Of a DNA stretch of 64,000 nucleotides, positions 38,260 through 48,027 are shown piece by piece. How positions within the stretch are numbered: the stretch's first letter is position 1; each line of letters starts with the position of its first letter. The notes under the pieces were generated by a model, which saw nothing but the letters and a program-made list of their open reading frames with translations, was not told where the DNA came from and searched no databases. The stretch covers positions 24,754 through 88,753 of the forward strand of contig NZ_JAEOAH010000024.1 of NCBI RefSeq assembly GCF_016612995.1, given 5' to 3'. The position numbers and the translations under genes were made by a program. This DNA comes from Viridibacillus soli (GTDB lineage Bacteria; Bacillota; Bacilli; Bacillales_A; Planococcaceae).

Positions 38260-39753
38260 CTACTCCTTTAATACCGCATCTGTATACACAGACGGATTAT
38301 TTAAAATATTTGCTGCATCTTGCATAAATGGTGTAATCCACTCTGAACCAACGCCATAAAATACTGTTAACATTACAAGGATAGCAGTAGGGATGAACAT
38401 CATACGATATTGACCTTTATCGATTTGCTGCAATGAACCCTGCTCTTTACCCCAGAATGCATAGATGAAAATGCGAATAACAGATAGTAGAACAACTAAA
38501 CTAGATAATAAAATCCATATGCTTGCCCCTAGATTTCCTGCCTCAAAACCACCACGCACGATTAATAGCTTACCAACAAATCCACTAAGTGGAGGGATAC
38601 CGGCAAGTCCGAATGCTGCGATTAAGTAAAACCAGCCAAGAGCAGGATGTGTTTTCATAAGACCGCCCATTTTTCGTAAATCAGAAGTACCCGTAACTGC
38701 AATGATGATACCAACTAAAAAGAATAATGCTGCTTTAATAAGCATGTCGTGAATTAAATAAAACATTGATCCCATTAATGCATTGTCATTCATTTGGGAT
38801 ACGCCAAACAAAATAACGCCAACAGCAATAATAATGTTATAAATAATAATTTTTTTCACATCGAAGTAGGCTAAAGCTCCAATACAGCCAGCTAAAATCG
38901 TTAGCACGGATAAAATCATTAATAGTTCATGTGTAAAGCCCGTATCATGTACGAAGAATAGTGTATACGTACGAGTAATGGCATAAACCCCAACTTTCGT
39001 CAGCAACGCTCCAAACAGTGCGAGCACTGGAATTGGTGGAGCAGCATAAGAAGATGGTAACCAGAAATATAGTGGGAAAATCGCCGCTTTTAAACCGAAT
39101 ACGATTAAGAATAAAACCGCAATTACCGTAATAATACCTGGTTGCCCAATCGCCGCAATTTTCACTGCAATGTCGGCCATATTTAGCGTTCCAACAACAG
39201 AGTATAAAAACGCTACTGTAATAACGAAAATAGCAGATGAAATAACATTTACTAAAATATATTTAATCGATTCACGTAATTGTGCTTTCTCGCCACCAAG
39301 GACTATCAATAAATATGAAGACATTAACAACACTTCGAAGAATACGAATAGGTTGAAAATATCACCTGTAGTAAAGGCACCATTTACACCTGTTAGCATA
39401 AATAGGATACCAGGATAGTAAAAGAACGACTCACGCTCTTTACCAATTGCTGAAATACTATACCAAACCGTGAAGAAAGCAAGTATGACAGATGTTAGGA
39501 CAAGTAGTGCAGATACAGTATCCGACACCAATGTAATCCCAAATGGAGCGGGCCAGTCCCCAAATGTCACAACTTGAATTCCTTCATTTTTCACTTTAAA
39601 TAACAAGGCAATAGCAGTAACTAATGCAATTGTTAATCCAGTCATTGCTCCAATTCGTTGATAACGTATGTTTTTTGGCGCAAACATCAACAGCATTCCA
39701 AAGAAGAACGGGATGATGATTGGCAACAATAAGAAATTACTCATCATCTTCAT
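38260..39753 (-). CDS. mrpD: MrpD, Na+/H+ antiporter subunit
   Basis: A 497-residue membrane subunit related to the proton-channel subunits of respiratory complex I (NuoM/N). About 14 helices are visible. The charged residues typical of the family are present, including the helix with FEVLLMSSYLLI (conserved Glu, about 138) and SSYAAPPIPVLALFGALLTK. It forms the ion path together with MrpA. Confidence 0.94.
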   Translation of the reverse strand: MKMMSNFLLLPIIIPFFFGMLLMFAPKNIRYQRIGAMTGLTIALVTAIALLFKVKNEGIQVVTFGDWPAPFGITLVSDTVSALLVLTSVILAFFTVWYSISAIGKERESFFYYPGILFMLTGVNGAFTTGDIFNLFVFFEVLLMSSYLLIVLGGEKAQLRESIKYILVNVISSAIFVITVAFLYSVVGTLNMADIAVKIAAIGQPGIITVIAVLFLIVFGLKAAIFPLYFWLPSSYAAPPIPVLALFGALLTKVGVYAITRTYTLFFVHDTGFTHELLMILSVLTILAGCIGALAYFDVKKIIIYNIIIAVGVILFGVSQMNDNALMGSMFYLIHDMLIKAALFFLVGIIIAVTGTSDLRKMGGLMKTHPALGWFYLIAAFGLAGIPPLSGFVGKLLIVRGGFEAGNLGASIWILLSSLVVLLSVIRIFIYAFWGKEQGSLQQIDKGQYRMMFIPTAILVMLTVFYGVGSEWITPFMQDAANILNNPSVYTDAVLKE

Positions 39754-40081
39754 CAGTTCCTCTCATTAAATTCATATCATCTGTGCCAAGTTCTTGATAA
39801 GCTCTATAAGCTAATACGAGGAAGAAGGCAGTAACACCAAAGCTAATAACAATCGCAGTTAAAATCAATGCTTGTGGGATTGCATCGGCCATATCAGTAA
39901 CACCATCTGCTAACACAGGAGGTGCACTACCACCTAGACCACCCATTGTTAAGATTAGTAAGTGAGCACCGTGGCTTAGAAGGCCAGTCCCAATAATAAT
40001 GCGTAGCAAACTTTTGGATAACATCAAATAAACAGCTGCCATAAATAGAAAACCAATGACAAAGGCCATTATGACTTCCAT
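39737..40081 (-). CDS. mrpC: MrpC, Na+/H+ antiporter subunit
   Basis: A 114-residue NuoK-like subunit with three helices and a segment containing SHGAHLLILTMGG and PQALILTAIVISFGVTA. ATG at 40081 follows GGAGGGG. Its 3' end overlaps mrpD by 17 bp. Confidence 0.93.
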   Translation of the reverse strand: MEVIMAFVIGFLFMAAVYLMLSKSLLRIIIGTGLLSHGAHLLILTMGGLGGSAPPVLADGVTDMADAIPQALILTAIVISFGVTAFFLVLAYRAYQELGTDDMNLMRGTDEDDE

Positions 40082-40503
40082 CAATCATCCCCTCCAATCG
40101 ATTGAATGATTGTCATTGTAACACCAACAACAACGAGATAAACACCAGTATCAAAAAGCATTGCTGTATGCAATTCAGTATCTCCGATTAACGGTAGATA
40201 GAAATGATCGAAATAATGCTTGAAAAATGGTCTGCCTAAAAACATCCCGATTGAAGCAGTACCAAGTGCTAGCACTAAGCCGCTTGCAGTCATAATTGTA
40301 TAGTTGATGGGCAATAATGTTTGGACCGTTTTTAAATCATAAGCTAATAGTAAAAGCACGAGGGCACTAGAAGTAAGTAAACCTCCGACGAAGCCGCCCC
40401 CAGGTGCAAAGTGACCGGCTAAAAAGATATGAATTGAAAAGAGAAAGATGATGAAAAATACGACTTGAGCTGTCGTTTTTAAAATGACATCATTTGTTTT
40501 CAT
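40081..40503 (-). CDS. mrpB: MrpB, Na+/H+ antiporter subunit
   Basis: A 140-residue subunit with four helices and the conserved GHFAPGGGFVGGLL motif (about 28-41). The ATG at 40503 is preferred to that at 40509, which is too near GGAG. Confidence 0.93.
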   Translation of the reverse strand: MKTNDVILKTTAQVVFFIIFLFSIHIFLAGHFAPGGGFVGGLLTSSALVLLLLAYDLKTVQTLLPINYTIMTASGLVLALGTASIGMFLGRPFFKHYFDHFYLPLIGDTELHTAMLFDTGVYLVVVGVTMTIIQSIGGDD

Positions 40504-42904
40504 GCTCATTCTCCTTTCTACTTAGGCGAAGTTTAATCATACCTAAGATGGCCATGCCTGCAATAGATAACACCGTAATTTCGAATAATGTATCAAATCC
40601 ACGATAATCTACTAAAATTACGTTGACGATATTTCCACCACCAGCTAAAGTATTGACGGTTTCTTTATAGTATTCCGTAATAGAAGGCACGAGCTTTTGA
40701 GATTGTGCAGATAGAGCAACGAGTGTCACCATAATACCAACACCTAATGCGATAATGAAGTTGTTTAAGCGGAAGCCAATTCGCTCTTCATGTCGACTAA
40801 CTTTTGGTAAGTGATAGAACGCAAGTAAAAATAGAGCGACAGATACCGTTTCAATAACGAGTTGTGTCAATGCTAAATCTGGTGCGTTGAAGATCACGAA
40901 GAACAACGCTACTGTATAACCAACTGATCCTAAAGCAATAATTGCAGTTAAGCGTGATTTTGAGAATAATACAGTAATCGTACTAATGACTAATACAAGA
41001 ATGATAATAATCTCATAAAAACGAATTGGTGCAGTGCCTTCCATGGAGAATGTAAAGGCATCCTTTGCAAATAGAGTCCCTATTGTAATCGCAACAATGA
41101 ATGCGAACATATAGATTAGGTAATTACGTATTGAACCTGTCATATATAATTTAGAGAAGCGATTTAAATCTTTATCTAAAAATGTCATGAAGCGGTCGTA
41201 TAGTCGATTGAGTGACAACCAATCAGGCATAATTTTGTATAGCTTTTGCCATTTTGCAATAGTTAAGTAAAGCAAGAAACCAACGACAAAAATGCCAAGT
41301 GTCATAAATAACTCAGGTTTAAAGCCATGCCAAGCTGATACATGAATCGGAATATCACTAGCAGAATCATATAAGAATGGCTGAATGGCAAGAACGGCCG
41401 GTTTTACGAAAACATCCCCAATAATATTAGGAATAAAGAAAATAATCACAACGAGTGAAGCTAAAAGTATCGGTGAAATTAACATACCAATTGGCGCTTC
41501 ATGAGCTTTTTTCGGTAATAATTCGGGTTTGTATTTACCTGTAAATGTTTTAAATACAAAGTAGAAGCTATAAACAAAAGTAAAGACACTTGCAATCCAT
41601 GCAACGATTGGGAAAACAGCCCCCCATGTATCCATTGCCAAAATATTAAAATCCTTCATAGCAAGCATAGATGTTAAAAACATTTCTTTACTTAAAAAAC
41701 CGTTAAATGGAGGTACACCAGCCATCGATAAACTACCAATTGCAGCGACAGTAAAGCTAATTGGCATAATACTCATAAGCCCACCAAGTTTACGAATATC
41801 CCGTGTTCCCGTTTCATGATCAACAATACCTGCGATCATAAATAGGCTACCTTTGAATGTTGCATGGTTTATTAAATGGAATATAGCTGCAAAGGCAGCA
41901 AATTTAAATACAGTATCCTGCGCTTGGTCAACATGGAATGCAACTGCACTCGCACCAAGCAAAGACATAATTAATCCTAATTGACTGACTGTTGAAAAAG
42001 CTAATATGCCTTTTAAATCTGTTTGCTTCACAGCAAAGAAAGAACCCCAGAATAATGTAAATAAACCGACTCCCATAACGAGCCAAACCCACGTTTCTGA
42101 AATAGCAAAAATAGGTGTTAAACGTGCTACTAAATAGATGCCCGCTTTGACCATCGTCGCTGAGTGTAAATAAGCACTAACAGGTGTAGGCGCTTCCATT
42201 GCATCTGGTAACCAAATGTAAAAAGGAAACTGAGCGGACTTTGTAAAAGCCCCGAGTAAAATAAGCACGAGTGATAAAGTAAACCATTCATGAGATGCAA
42301 GTGTAGGTGCTTGCGCAATGAGTTCACGGATAGAGTAAGTTTCCCCCATGATGGATAATAGTACGAAACCTCCGAGCATCATTAGACCGCCAAAAACAGT
42401 AATCATCATTGATTTTAAAGCACCGAATCTAGAGCGATCACGATCATACCAGTAACCAATTAGCAAGAAGGAAGAAATCGAAGTCAATTCCCAAAATAGA
42501 TATAAGCTAATTAAATGGTCTGATTGTACAACGCCTAGCATGGCACTCATGAACATTAACAAGTAAACATAGAAATTATGTAATTGTTCACGGCTACGAT
42601 CTAAGTAGAAGATAGAGTATAGAACGACTAAAGCGCCGATTCCCGTAATGAGAAGAGAAAATAAGAGGCTTAAGCCATCAATATAAGAGATAAATGAAAT
42701 ACCGAGTGATGGAATCCAATTGACCTCTGAAACAATTGTTTCACCATGCATCACCTGCGAAATATAAGAGGCATAAATGGCTGCTAACACAACTGGAACA
42801 ATAAGTACAAACCAGCCAGTATGGAGACCTCTTACCTTCTTAAAAAGAACAGGTATAAAGATTGCAGCAATAATTGGTATGAATATAAATAATACTTGTA
42901 CCAA
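40490..42904 (-). CDS. mrpA: MrpA, Na+/H+ antiporter large subunit
   Basis: An 804-residue, roughly 20-helix membrane subunit related to NuoL with an extra C-terminal part. Family signatures include the helix with LYLFWELTSISSFLLIGYW (conserved Glu, about 140) and KSAQFPFYIWLPDAMEAPTP (conserved Lys, about 223). The TTG start follows AAAGGAGG. It is the first gene of mrpABCDEFG, which exports Na+ in exchange for protons and supports growth at high pH or salt. The whole operon is intact. Confidence 0.95.
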   Translation of the reverse strand: MVQVLFIFIPIIAAIFIPVLFKKVRGLHTGWFVLIVPVVLAAIYASYISQVMHGETIVSEVNWIPSLGISFISYIDGLSLLFSLLITGIGALVVLYSIFYLDRSREQLHNFYVYLLMFMSAMLGVVQSDHLISLYLFWELTSISSFLLIGYWYDRDRSRFGALKSMMITVFGGLMMLGGFVLLSIMGETYSIRELIAQAPTLASHEWFTLSLVLILLGAFTKSAQFPFYIWLPDAMEAPTPVSAYLHSATMVKAGIYLVARLTPIFAISETWVWLVMGVGLFTLFWGSFFAVKQTDLKGILAFSTVSQLGLIMSLLGASAVAFHVDQAQDTVFKFAAFAAIFHLINHATFKGSLFMIAGIVDHETGTRDIRKLGGLMSIMPISFTVAAIGSLSMAGVPPFNGFLSKEMFLTSMLAMKDFNILAMDTWGAVFPIVAWIASVFTFVYSFYFVFKTFTGKYKPELLPKKAHEAPIGMLISPILLASLVVIIFFIPNIIGDVFVKPAVLAIQPFLYDSASDIPIHVSAWHGFKPELFMTLGIFVVGFLLYLTIAKWQKLYKIMPDWLSLNRLYDRFMTFLDKDLNRFSKLYMTGSIRNYLIYMFAFIVAITIGTLFAKDAFTFSMEGTAPIRFYEIIIILVLVISTITVLFSKSRLTAIIALGSVGYTVALFFVIFNAPDLALTQLVIETVSVALFLLAFYHLPKVSRHEERIGFRLNNFIIALGVGIMVTLVALSAQSQKLVPSITEYYKETVNTLAGGGNIVNVILVDYRGFDTLFEITVLSIAGMAILGMIKLRLSRKENEHENK

Positions 42905-43067
42905 ACAAATCCTCCTTTCAGAAAAGTCTTAAGATGCAGTCAACAAATCATATTATAGCTCATAATTAATACATTTGCATGGCATATTCCGCATTCTTGC
43001 TCTTGATTGTATAGGTATTTATTCGATATTATAAATAGGAAATAAATAATAAAAAAATCGAGGAATT

Positions 43068-43628
43068 ATGATGAAAAACCCCTATGTTTATGGCTATTTA
43101 CCATTTATTACGATAATCCTTTTTAGTTTAACTTTTGGATTATATACGGTAACAGAATCCATTGAAATCTTCAAATCCATCGGTGTTTACACTGGTATGC
43201 GAGAGTTTTTATCGGAAATACAGCTTCGTGTATTTCTATTAATTGTTTTTGCACTTTGTTATTTTATGCTTTTCTCTGCGCTAAAATTGATCGGAGAGAC
43301 AATCCATGAATTAGCTATGTTATTCTTTTCAAGAGATATAGACGGAAAAACAGTTGCAGAAGCACGAGGAGGAAATGTGGTTTTCTTCTTTGGAGCACTT
43401 GCCTCTGCCTTCGGAATTCAAATGTTTATGGTACTTATGATTATTTTCATAGTGTCGGTTATTGTTTACTTTGTATTTGTCATTTATAAAATTAGTAACC
43501 ATATGACATTAGGTGCAACAATCGGTGTATTAGTATTCGAGATTGCCCTTTGGAGCGTCTTTATTACTTTAATCGTTTATGTAGTTTTTAAATTGTATAA
43601 CGGCATTTTAGCGAGTTTACCAATTTAA
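43068..43628 (+). CDS. yufK: YufK-like membrane protein (DUF5366)
   Basis: A 186-residue protein with five or so hydrophobic segments. The pattern GVYTGMREFLSE (about 39-50) and ALKLIGETIHELAMLFFSRD (about 71-90) matches YufK, a membrane protein encoded near mrp in B. subtilis. Either of two adjacent ATG codons (43068, 43071) could start it after GAGGAATT. Function unknown. Confidence 0.75.
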   Translation: MMKNPYVYGYLPFITIILFSLTFGLYTVTESIEIFKSIGVYTGMREFLSEIQLRVFLLIVFALCYFMLFSALKLIGETIHELAMLFFSRDIDGKTVAEARGGNVVFFFGALASAFGIQMFMVLMIIFIVSVIVYFVFVIYKISNHMTLGATIGVLVFEIALWSVFITLIVYVVFKLYNGILASLPI

Positions 43629-43642
43629 AAGTTTGGAAACGA

Positions 43643-43688
43643 GAAAAGCTGTCTTGAACGAGAAATCGTTCGAGACAGCTTTTGTTTT
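43643..43688. terminator. Bidirectional terminator yufK/PBP
   Basis: The stem AAAAGCTGTCT.GAACGA / TCGTTC.AGACAGCTTTT with a short GAAA loop. Confidence 0.85.
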
Positions 43689-45541
43689 TATTGCATAATA
43701 CTTGAGAAAATCCGATGATGGATTTTCGCATTTTCAAGCCAATACATATTTCTTGGGCGGTCATAACCAATCCATACAGCAGAAGTATAACGATCAGTTA
43801 AACCTGCCAACCAATAATCACGATAATCATTTGTAGTCCCTGTTTTGGCCCCGACATATGGAGCATTCACATGAATTCCGACGCCCGTGCCATTATGGAC
43901 AACATCACCTAATAATGTTCGCATATGCTGGGTGGTGCTAGCAGACCAAACTTGCATTTGCTTTTGCTCCCATTCATATAGAACTTTGCCATCTCGGCTC
44001 TTCACTTGACGAATAGCATGGGCAGGTTCATAGTCCCCGTTAATAAAACTAGTATAGGCGTCTGCTAATTCTAGCGCCGTTACACCATGTGTTAGACCAC
44101 CAATAGCAGCAGAGTAAACGTGATCGGCGTTAGTTATTGACTCAAATTGGAACGGTTTCAAGAAAGAGAATGCCTTTGCCGTGCCAATTTGATGGAAAAG
44201 ACGCATCGCAACCGTATTATAACTATAACGGAAGCCTTGCTGCAGAGAAACATTACCAATTACTTGCCCACCGTAGTTTTGCGGGCAGTAAGAGCCGATA
44301 CAGAAAGGGGAACCGCTAACGATTGTATTAGGTGTAGCTGAAGTAAGTTCAAAGTAAGGTGCATAGTCGATTAGCGGTTTGAATGCAGAGCCAGGCTGAC
44401 GCACACCTTGAAAGGCACGATTAAAATCGAACTTTTCATAATCTTTCCCACCGTAAATACTGACGATTTCTCTACTAGTGTTATCAATAACGACGGCAGC
44501 TGCCTGTAACTCGGAAGTATAGGAAACAGCTTGATCAATAGCGTTCTGGTCTGCTATTTGCTTCGTAGGAGAAAGGGCAGTATCAATAATAAGACCTTCA
44601 TTTAACAATGTATTGACACGTTTTGTCAGCTTCTTATTAATAGCCTGTTTATCAGCACTTGTTTTAGCTGCTTTTAGTTGTTTTGTAAAGCCTTCTTTGT
44701 CTGAGATCAATGAATGTAACTCGTTTAATACATAGGTGCTATAAGCTGGATATTGTTGCTTTTTCTTCTTAATAGTCAGCGTTATGTTCTCTTTTTTTAT
44801 GTTCTTACCTTGTTTAGCAGTAAGAACACCCTTATCCACAAGTTTGTTAATAAGGCGTTCCTGTCTTTTTTTCGTATTGTCGAAATGTTTGACAGGGTCA
44901 TATAAAGTGGGGTTGTTTGGAATGGCAGCTAAAAAAGCCATTTCAGCCTTCGATAATTTGCTTACAGGACGTTGGAAGTAGTATGTCGATGCGCCTCCAA
45001 TACCGTATGTGCCGTTACTAAAGTACATTTCATTTAAATACATATTTAAAATTTCATCTTTAGCTGTTTTTTGCTCCAACTCATAGGAGTAGAAAAGTTC
45101 TAATAATTTTCGCTCGTAAGATTTTTCTTCTGATAAATAGCGCATGCGGACGAGTTGTTGGGTAATTGTACTACCACCTTGCGACGATTCTCCACTAGCA
45201 GAGTTTACAACAGCGGCTCGTGCAATGGCACTTAAGTCAAAGCCAATATGGTCATAAAAATGCTCATCTTCACTATATAAAAACAGCTCTTGGACAAACT
45301 CAGGAATATCTGCAAGCTTCATAGGTTTGCGCCATTCCGTATATTCCTCTGAAAAAGTTTCCTTGTTTTGGTCTCTTAAAACAGTCGGAATAAGTGAATT
45401 TGTTGCCTCTAGTTGAATGGAAGATGCGAACTTTCCATCTAATGTATTCGCTGTTTTTATTTCTAAAGCAATTTTATCGAATAGAAAAAATAGCAGAGGA
45501 AGACTGATAATAATGATAAAACTACCAACTACTTTTCTCAA
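43688..45541 (-). CDS. Class A penicillin-binding protein
   Basis: A 617-residue bifunctional peptidoglycan synthase with an N-terminal anchor (about 4-22), a GT51 glycosyltransferase domain and a transpeptidase domain. The catalytic Glu is in YSEDEHFYDHIGFD (about 89-102), with GGSTITQQLVR after it. Transpeptidase motifs SAFK (about 386), SYN and KTGTTND (about 559-565) are intact. The active domains face outside. The TTG at 45541 follows AGGAGGG; a longer upstream reading lacks a site. It resembles PBP1/PBP2c-type proteins; the specific role is not clear. Confidence 0.9.
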   Translation of the reverse strand: MRKVVGSFIIIISLPLLFFLFDKIALEIKTANTLDGKFASSIQLEATNSLIPTVLRDQNKETFSEEYTEWRKPMKLADIPEFVQELFLYSEDEHFYDHIGFDLSAIARAAVVNSASGESSQGGSTITQQLVRMRYLSEEKSYERKLLELFYSYELEQKTAKDEILNMYLNEMYFSNGTYGIGGASTYYFQRPVSKLSKAEMAFLAAIPNNPTLYDPVKHFDNTKKRQERLINKLVDKGVLTAKQGKNIKKENITLTIKKKKQQYPAYSTYVLNELHSLISDKEGFTKQLKAAKTSADKQAINKKLTKRVNTLLNEGLIIDTALSPTKQIADQNAIDQAVSYTSELQAAAVVIDNTSREIVSIYGGKDYEKFDFNRAFQGVRQPGSAFKPLIDYAPYFELTSATPNTIVSGSPFCIGSYCPQNYGGQVIGNVSLQQGFRYSYNTVAMRLFHQIGTAKAFSFLKPFQFESITNADHVYSAAIGGLTHGVTALELADAYTSFINGDYEPAHAIRQVKSRDGKVLYEWEQKQMQVWSASTTQHMRTLLGDVVHNGTGVGIHVNAPYVGAKTGTTNDYRDYWLAGLTDRYTSAVWIGYDRPRNMYWLENAKIHHRIFSSIMQ

Positions 45542-45696
45542 AGATACCCTCCTAAATTCAAAGCTTATGTAAAAATAGTATGATAAAAAAGTGCAAACTA
45601 CCATAAAAAAGAATAGCACATTTTAAGAGAAGGCTGTTAAAGAATAAAGAAATTTCCAGCCATTTTCTAATAAAAATGTGCTATTGCTTTTCAAAA

Positions 45697-46905
45697 TCAT
45701 AAAATATCTTCTAAATGTTGTCTTGGTAATTTTCTTGTCCATTTTAAAATAATAAAAGCTATAAAAAATAACGTACCCGTTACGTAGAAAACAGATGAAA
45801 TACCAATAAAACCACTGACAATACCGCCAAATAAGGGACCGATAATATTTCCTAGGAAACGGAAACTTGTATTGTAACCCATCACTTCACCTTGAATATC
45901 AATCGGTGCTTCTCGTCGAATAAGGGCAGTAGTCGTAGGAATTAAACCACCCACTGCAATACCAAACAGTAGCCGTAGCCCAATTAATTGCCAAAGAGAC
46001 GTTACAAACGCCTGCGGAATAATGAAAATAACGGCTATTGCTAAAAGAATCGTCAACACTTTTTCATAGCCAATTTGGTCCCCAAGCCTTCCCCAGAACC
46101 TTGCAAACAACAAATTCCCTATGCCAGCAGCACTAAAGGTTAGGCCCGCTAAAAAGGCAACTTGCTCACTAGTTGTTAAATCGGATACATAAAGAGAAAG
46201 TAAAGGCTGGATACTAAAATTTCCGATTTGAATTAGGGTTGTAATCATCATGACATTAAATAATAAGCGATGATGGATAATGCCTTTTAAAACGTCCATG
46301 CGGGAATAAACAATCGCATTTTTCTTCTTCACTCTTTGTAGTTCATTGACGCCAAAAATGACGAGTAGGGCGGCTGTTGCAATGGAAGCAGCTGTAATAA
46401 CAAATGTATACTGAAAACCAAATTCATCTGCTAATAAGCCACCAATGACAGGTCCAAATAGCGTACCTGTCACACTACCCATTTGCAAAGTACCAAGTGT
46501 TTTCCCTGCAATTTCTTTCGGTGTTTGTCTACTAATAAAGGCAAGGGATGTTGGGATAAATCCCGTTACAATGCCCATAAACAAACGCAATAAGAAGAAC
46601 TGCTCCACGTTTTGTACATACCCCATGAAGAAAATACTGATGGATAAACCGAAGCCATTAATAATTAAAATTGGTTTGTAGCCATATTTATCTGCAACAC
46701 GTCCCCAAATCGGTGACATTAAAAAAGCAGATACAAATGTAGCGCCAAAGATTAAACCTGCCCATTTTTGGACATAACTTTCGGTGAAATCGCCCATCGT
46801 TTCAATGTATAATGAAAGAAAGGGCATAATCATAGTAGCTGTTCCTGCAACTAATAAGTTGGCAAACCAGATAATGATGAAATTGCGTTTTTGCTGTGGA
46901 TTCAT
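45697..46905 (-). CDS. MFS multidrug-type efflux transporter
   Basis: A 402-residue, 12-helix major facilitator protein of the DHA1 drug:H+ antiporter group. Motif A-like GRVADKYGYKPIL (about 65-77) and motif C-like GPVIGGLLADEFG (about 138-150) are visible. It probably exports a drug-like compound. ATG at 46905 is chosen by family length; its ribosome-binding site (GGAAGAAAG) is weak and far. No linked regulator is evident. Confidence 0.85.
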   Translation of the reverse strand: MNPQQKRNFIIIWFANLLVAGTATMIMPFLSLYIETMGDFTESYVQKWAGLIFGATFVSAFLMSPIWGRVADKYGYKPILIINGFGLSISIFFMGYVQNVEQFFLLRLFMGIVTGFIPTSLAFISRQTPKEIAGKTLGTLQMGSVTGTLFGPVIGGLLADEFGFQYTFVITAASIATAALLVIFGVNELQRVKKKNAIVYSRMDVLKGIIHHRLLFNVMMITTLIQIGNFSIQPLLSLYVSDLTTSEQVAFLAGLTFSAAGIGNLLFARFWGRLGDQIGYEKVLTILLAIAVIFIIPQAFVTSLWQLIGLRLLFGIAVGGLIPTTTALIRREAPIDIQGEVMGYNTSFRFLGNIIGPLFGGIVSGFIGISSVFYVTGTLFFIAFIILKWTRKLPRQHLEDIL

Positions 46906-47182
46906 GAGATCACTTTCTTCCGCTATATTATTTGGTCTATTTGTAGTATAAAGCATTATAAATTTCGGATGAAGTTCAGCAGCCAGAGTTTCTAACTGAA
47001 AAATAATGCGAATTATGATAGACTATGACGGGGTATGCAAGTATCTAAGCAATCTATATGCAACAGCATGTTTGAAATCTATGAAGGTTGCGGTGACAGG
47101 GTATACTTACCTGGCGCATTACTATTATTTTCCCCATTAACAATTGCAACTAAACATTCACGATATTAAAGGAGATTATATT

Positions 47183-47773
47183 ATGTATCCACAATTAACA
47201 GCTGAAGTTTCAGCTAATGAAGCACTAGTCGAAATGAAAACTACTTTAGGTTCAATCAAAATTAAATTGTTCCCAGAGCTTGCGCCTAAAACAGTTCAAA
47301 ACTTCTTAACACACGCTGAAAATGGCTATTATGATGGCATCATTTTCCACCGTATTATTAAAGATTTCATGATCCAAGGTGGAGACCCAACTGGTACAGG
47401 TATGGGTGGAGAAAGTATTTATGGATCAACATTCGAAGATGAATTCACAAATGATTTATTCAACTTACGTGGTGCGTTATCAATGGCAAATGCAGGTCCT
47501 GGCACTAACGGAAGCCAATTCTTCATCGTTCAAATGCCATCAATCCCTGCTAACATGATCGACCAAATGAAAGACGCTGGCTACCCAGAAGAAGTTATCG
47601 CCGCATACAAAGAAAATGGTGGTACACCTTGGTTAGACCACAAACATACTGTATTTGGTCATGTAGTAGAAGGTATGGACATCGTTGACAAAATGGCTGA
47701 TGTTGAAAAAGATATGCGTGACAAACCACTAGAAGACATTTCAATTCAAGCAATCGAAATTCTTCAAAAATAA
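47183..47773 (+). CDS. ppiB: Peptidyl-prolyl cis-trans isomerase (cyclophilin)
   Basis: A 196-residue cytoplasmic cyclophilin that speeds proline isomerisation during folding. Core motifs [21 protein letters not shown] (from about residue 51), [19 protein letters not shown] (from about 96) and the late [14 protein letters not shown] are present. An insertion of about 30 residues ([13 protein letters not shown]...ENGGTPWLD) before the last strand is typical of longer Bacillales forms. ATG at 47183 follows AAAGGAG. Confidence 0.92.
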   Translation: MYPQLTAEVSANEALVEMKTTLGSIKIKLFPELAPKTVQNFLTHAENGYYDGIIFHRIIKDFMIQGGDPTGTGMGGESIYGSTFEDEFTNDLFNLRGALSMANAGPGTNGSQFFIVQMPSIPANMIDQMKDAGYPEEVIAAYKENGGTPWLDHKHTVFGHVVEGMDIVDKMADVEKDMRDKPLEDISIQAIEILQK

Positions 47774-47791
47774 TAAAGGGAGCGTTGTCGG

Positions 47792-48010
47792 ATGAAAACT
47801 TGGATTTTGAATGAGTTTCTCTATTTTCCTGAAAATAAATCAGAGTATCTTCCAGCAGCAATTGAATTTGCAATTATCCTTGTTCTTTGTGTAGCTGTTT
47901 TTATCGTAGTTAAAAAAATGGCTAAAAAGCAAGAGCTAAAAACAAAAATGCTAGAAGAAGAGATTCTTCAACAGCGTCAAAAAAACGAACAGAAAAACCA
48001 GTCGATTTAG
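47792..48010 (+). CDS. Small membrane protein with coiled tail, hypothetical
   Basis: A 72-residue protein with a single hydrophobic segment (about 24-41) and a charged, helical C-terminus rich in Lys, Glu and Gln. It has a clear AAAGGGAG site 18 bp after the cyclophilin gene and shares its terminator, so the two are probably co-transcribed. No family recognised. Confidence 0.65.
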   Translation: MKTWILNEFLYFPENKSEYLPAAIEFAIILVLCVAVFIVVKKMAKKQELKTKMLEEEILQQRQKNEQKNQSI

Positions 48011-48026
48011 ATTCGACTGGTTTTAT
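47993..48026. terminator. Bidirectional terminator small membrane protein/patB
   Basis: AAAACCAGTCGA (47994-48005) pairs with TCGACTGGTTTT (48012-48023). Confidence 0.85.
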
Positions 48027-48027
48027 A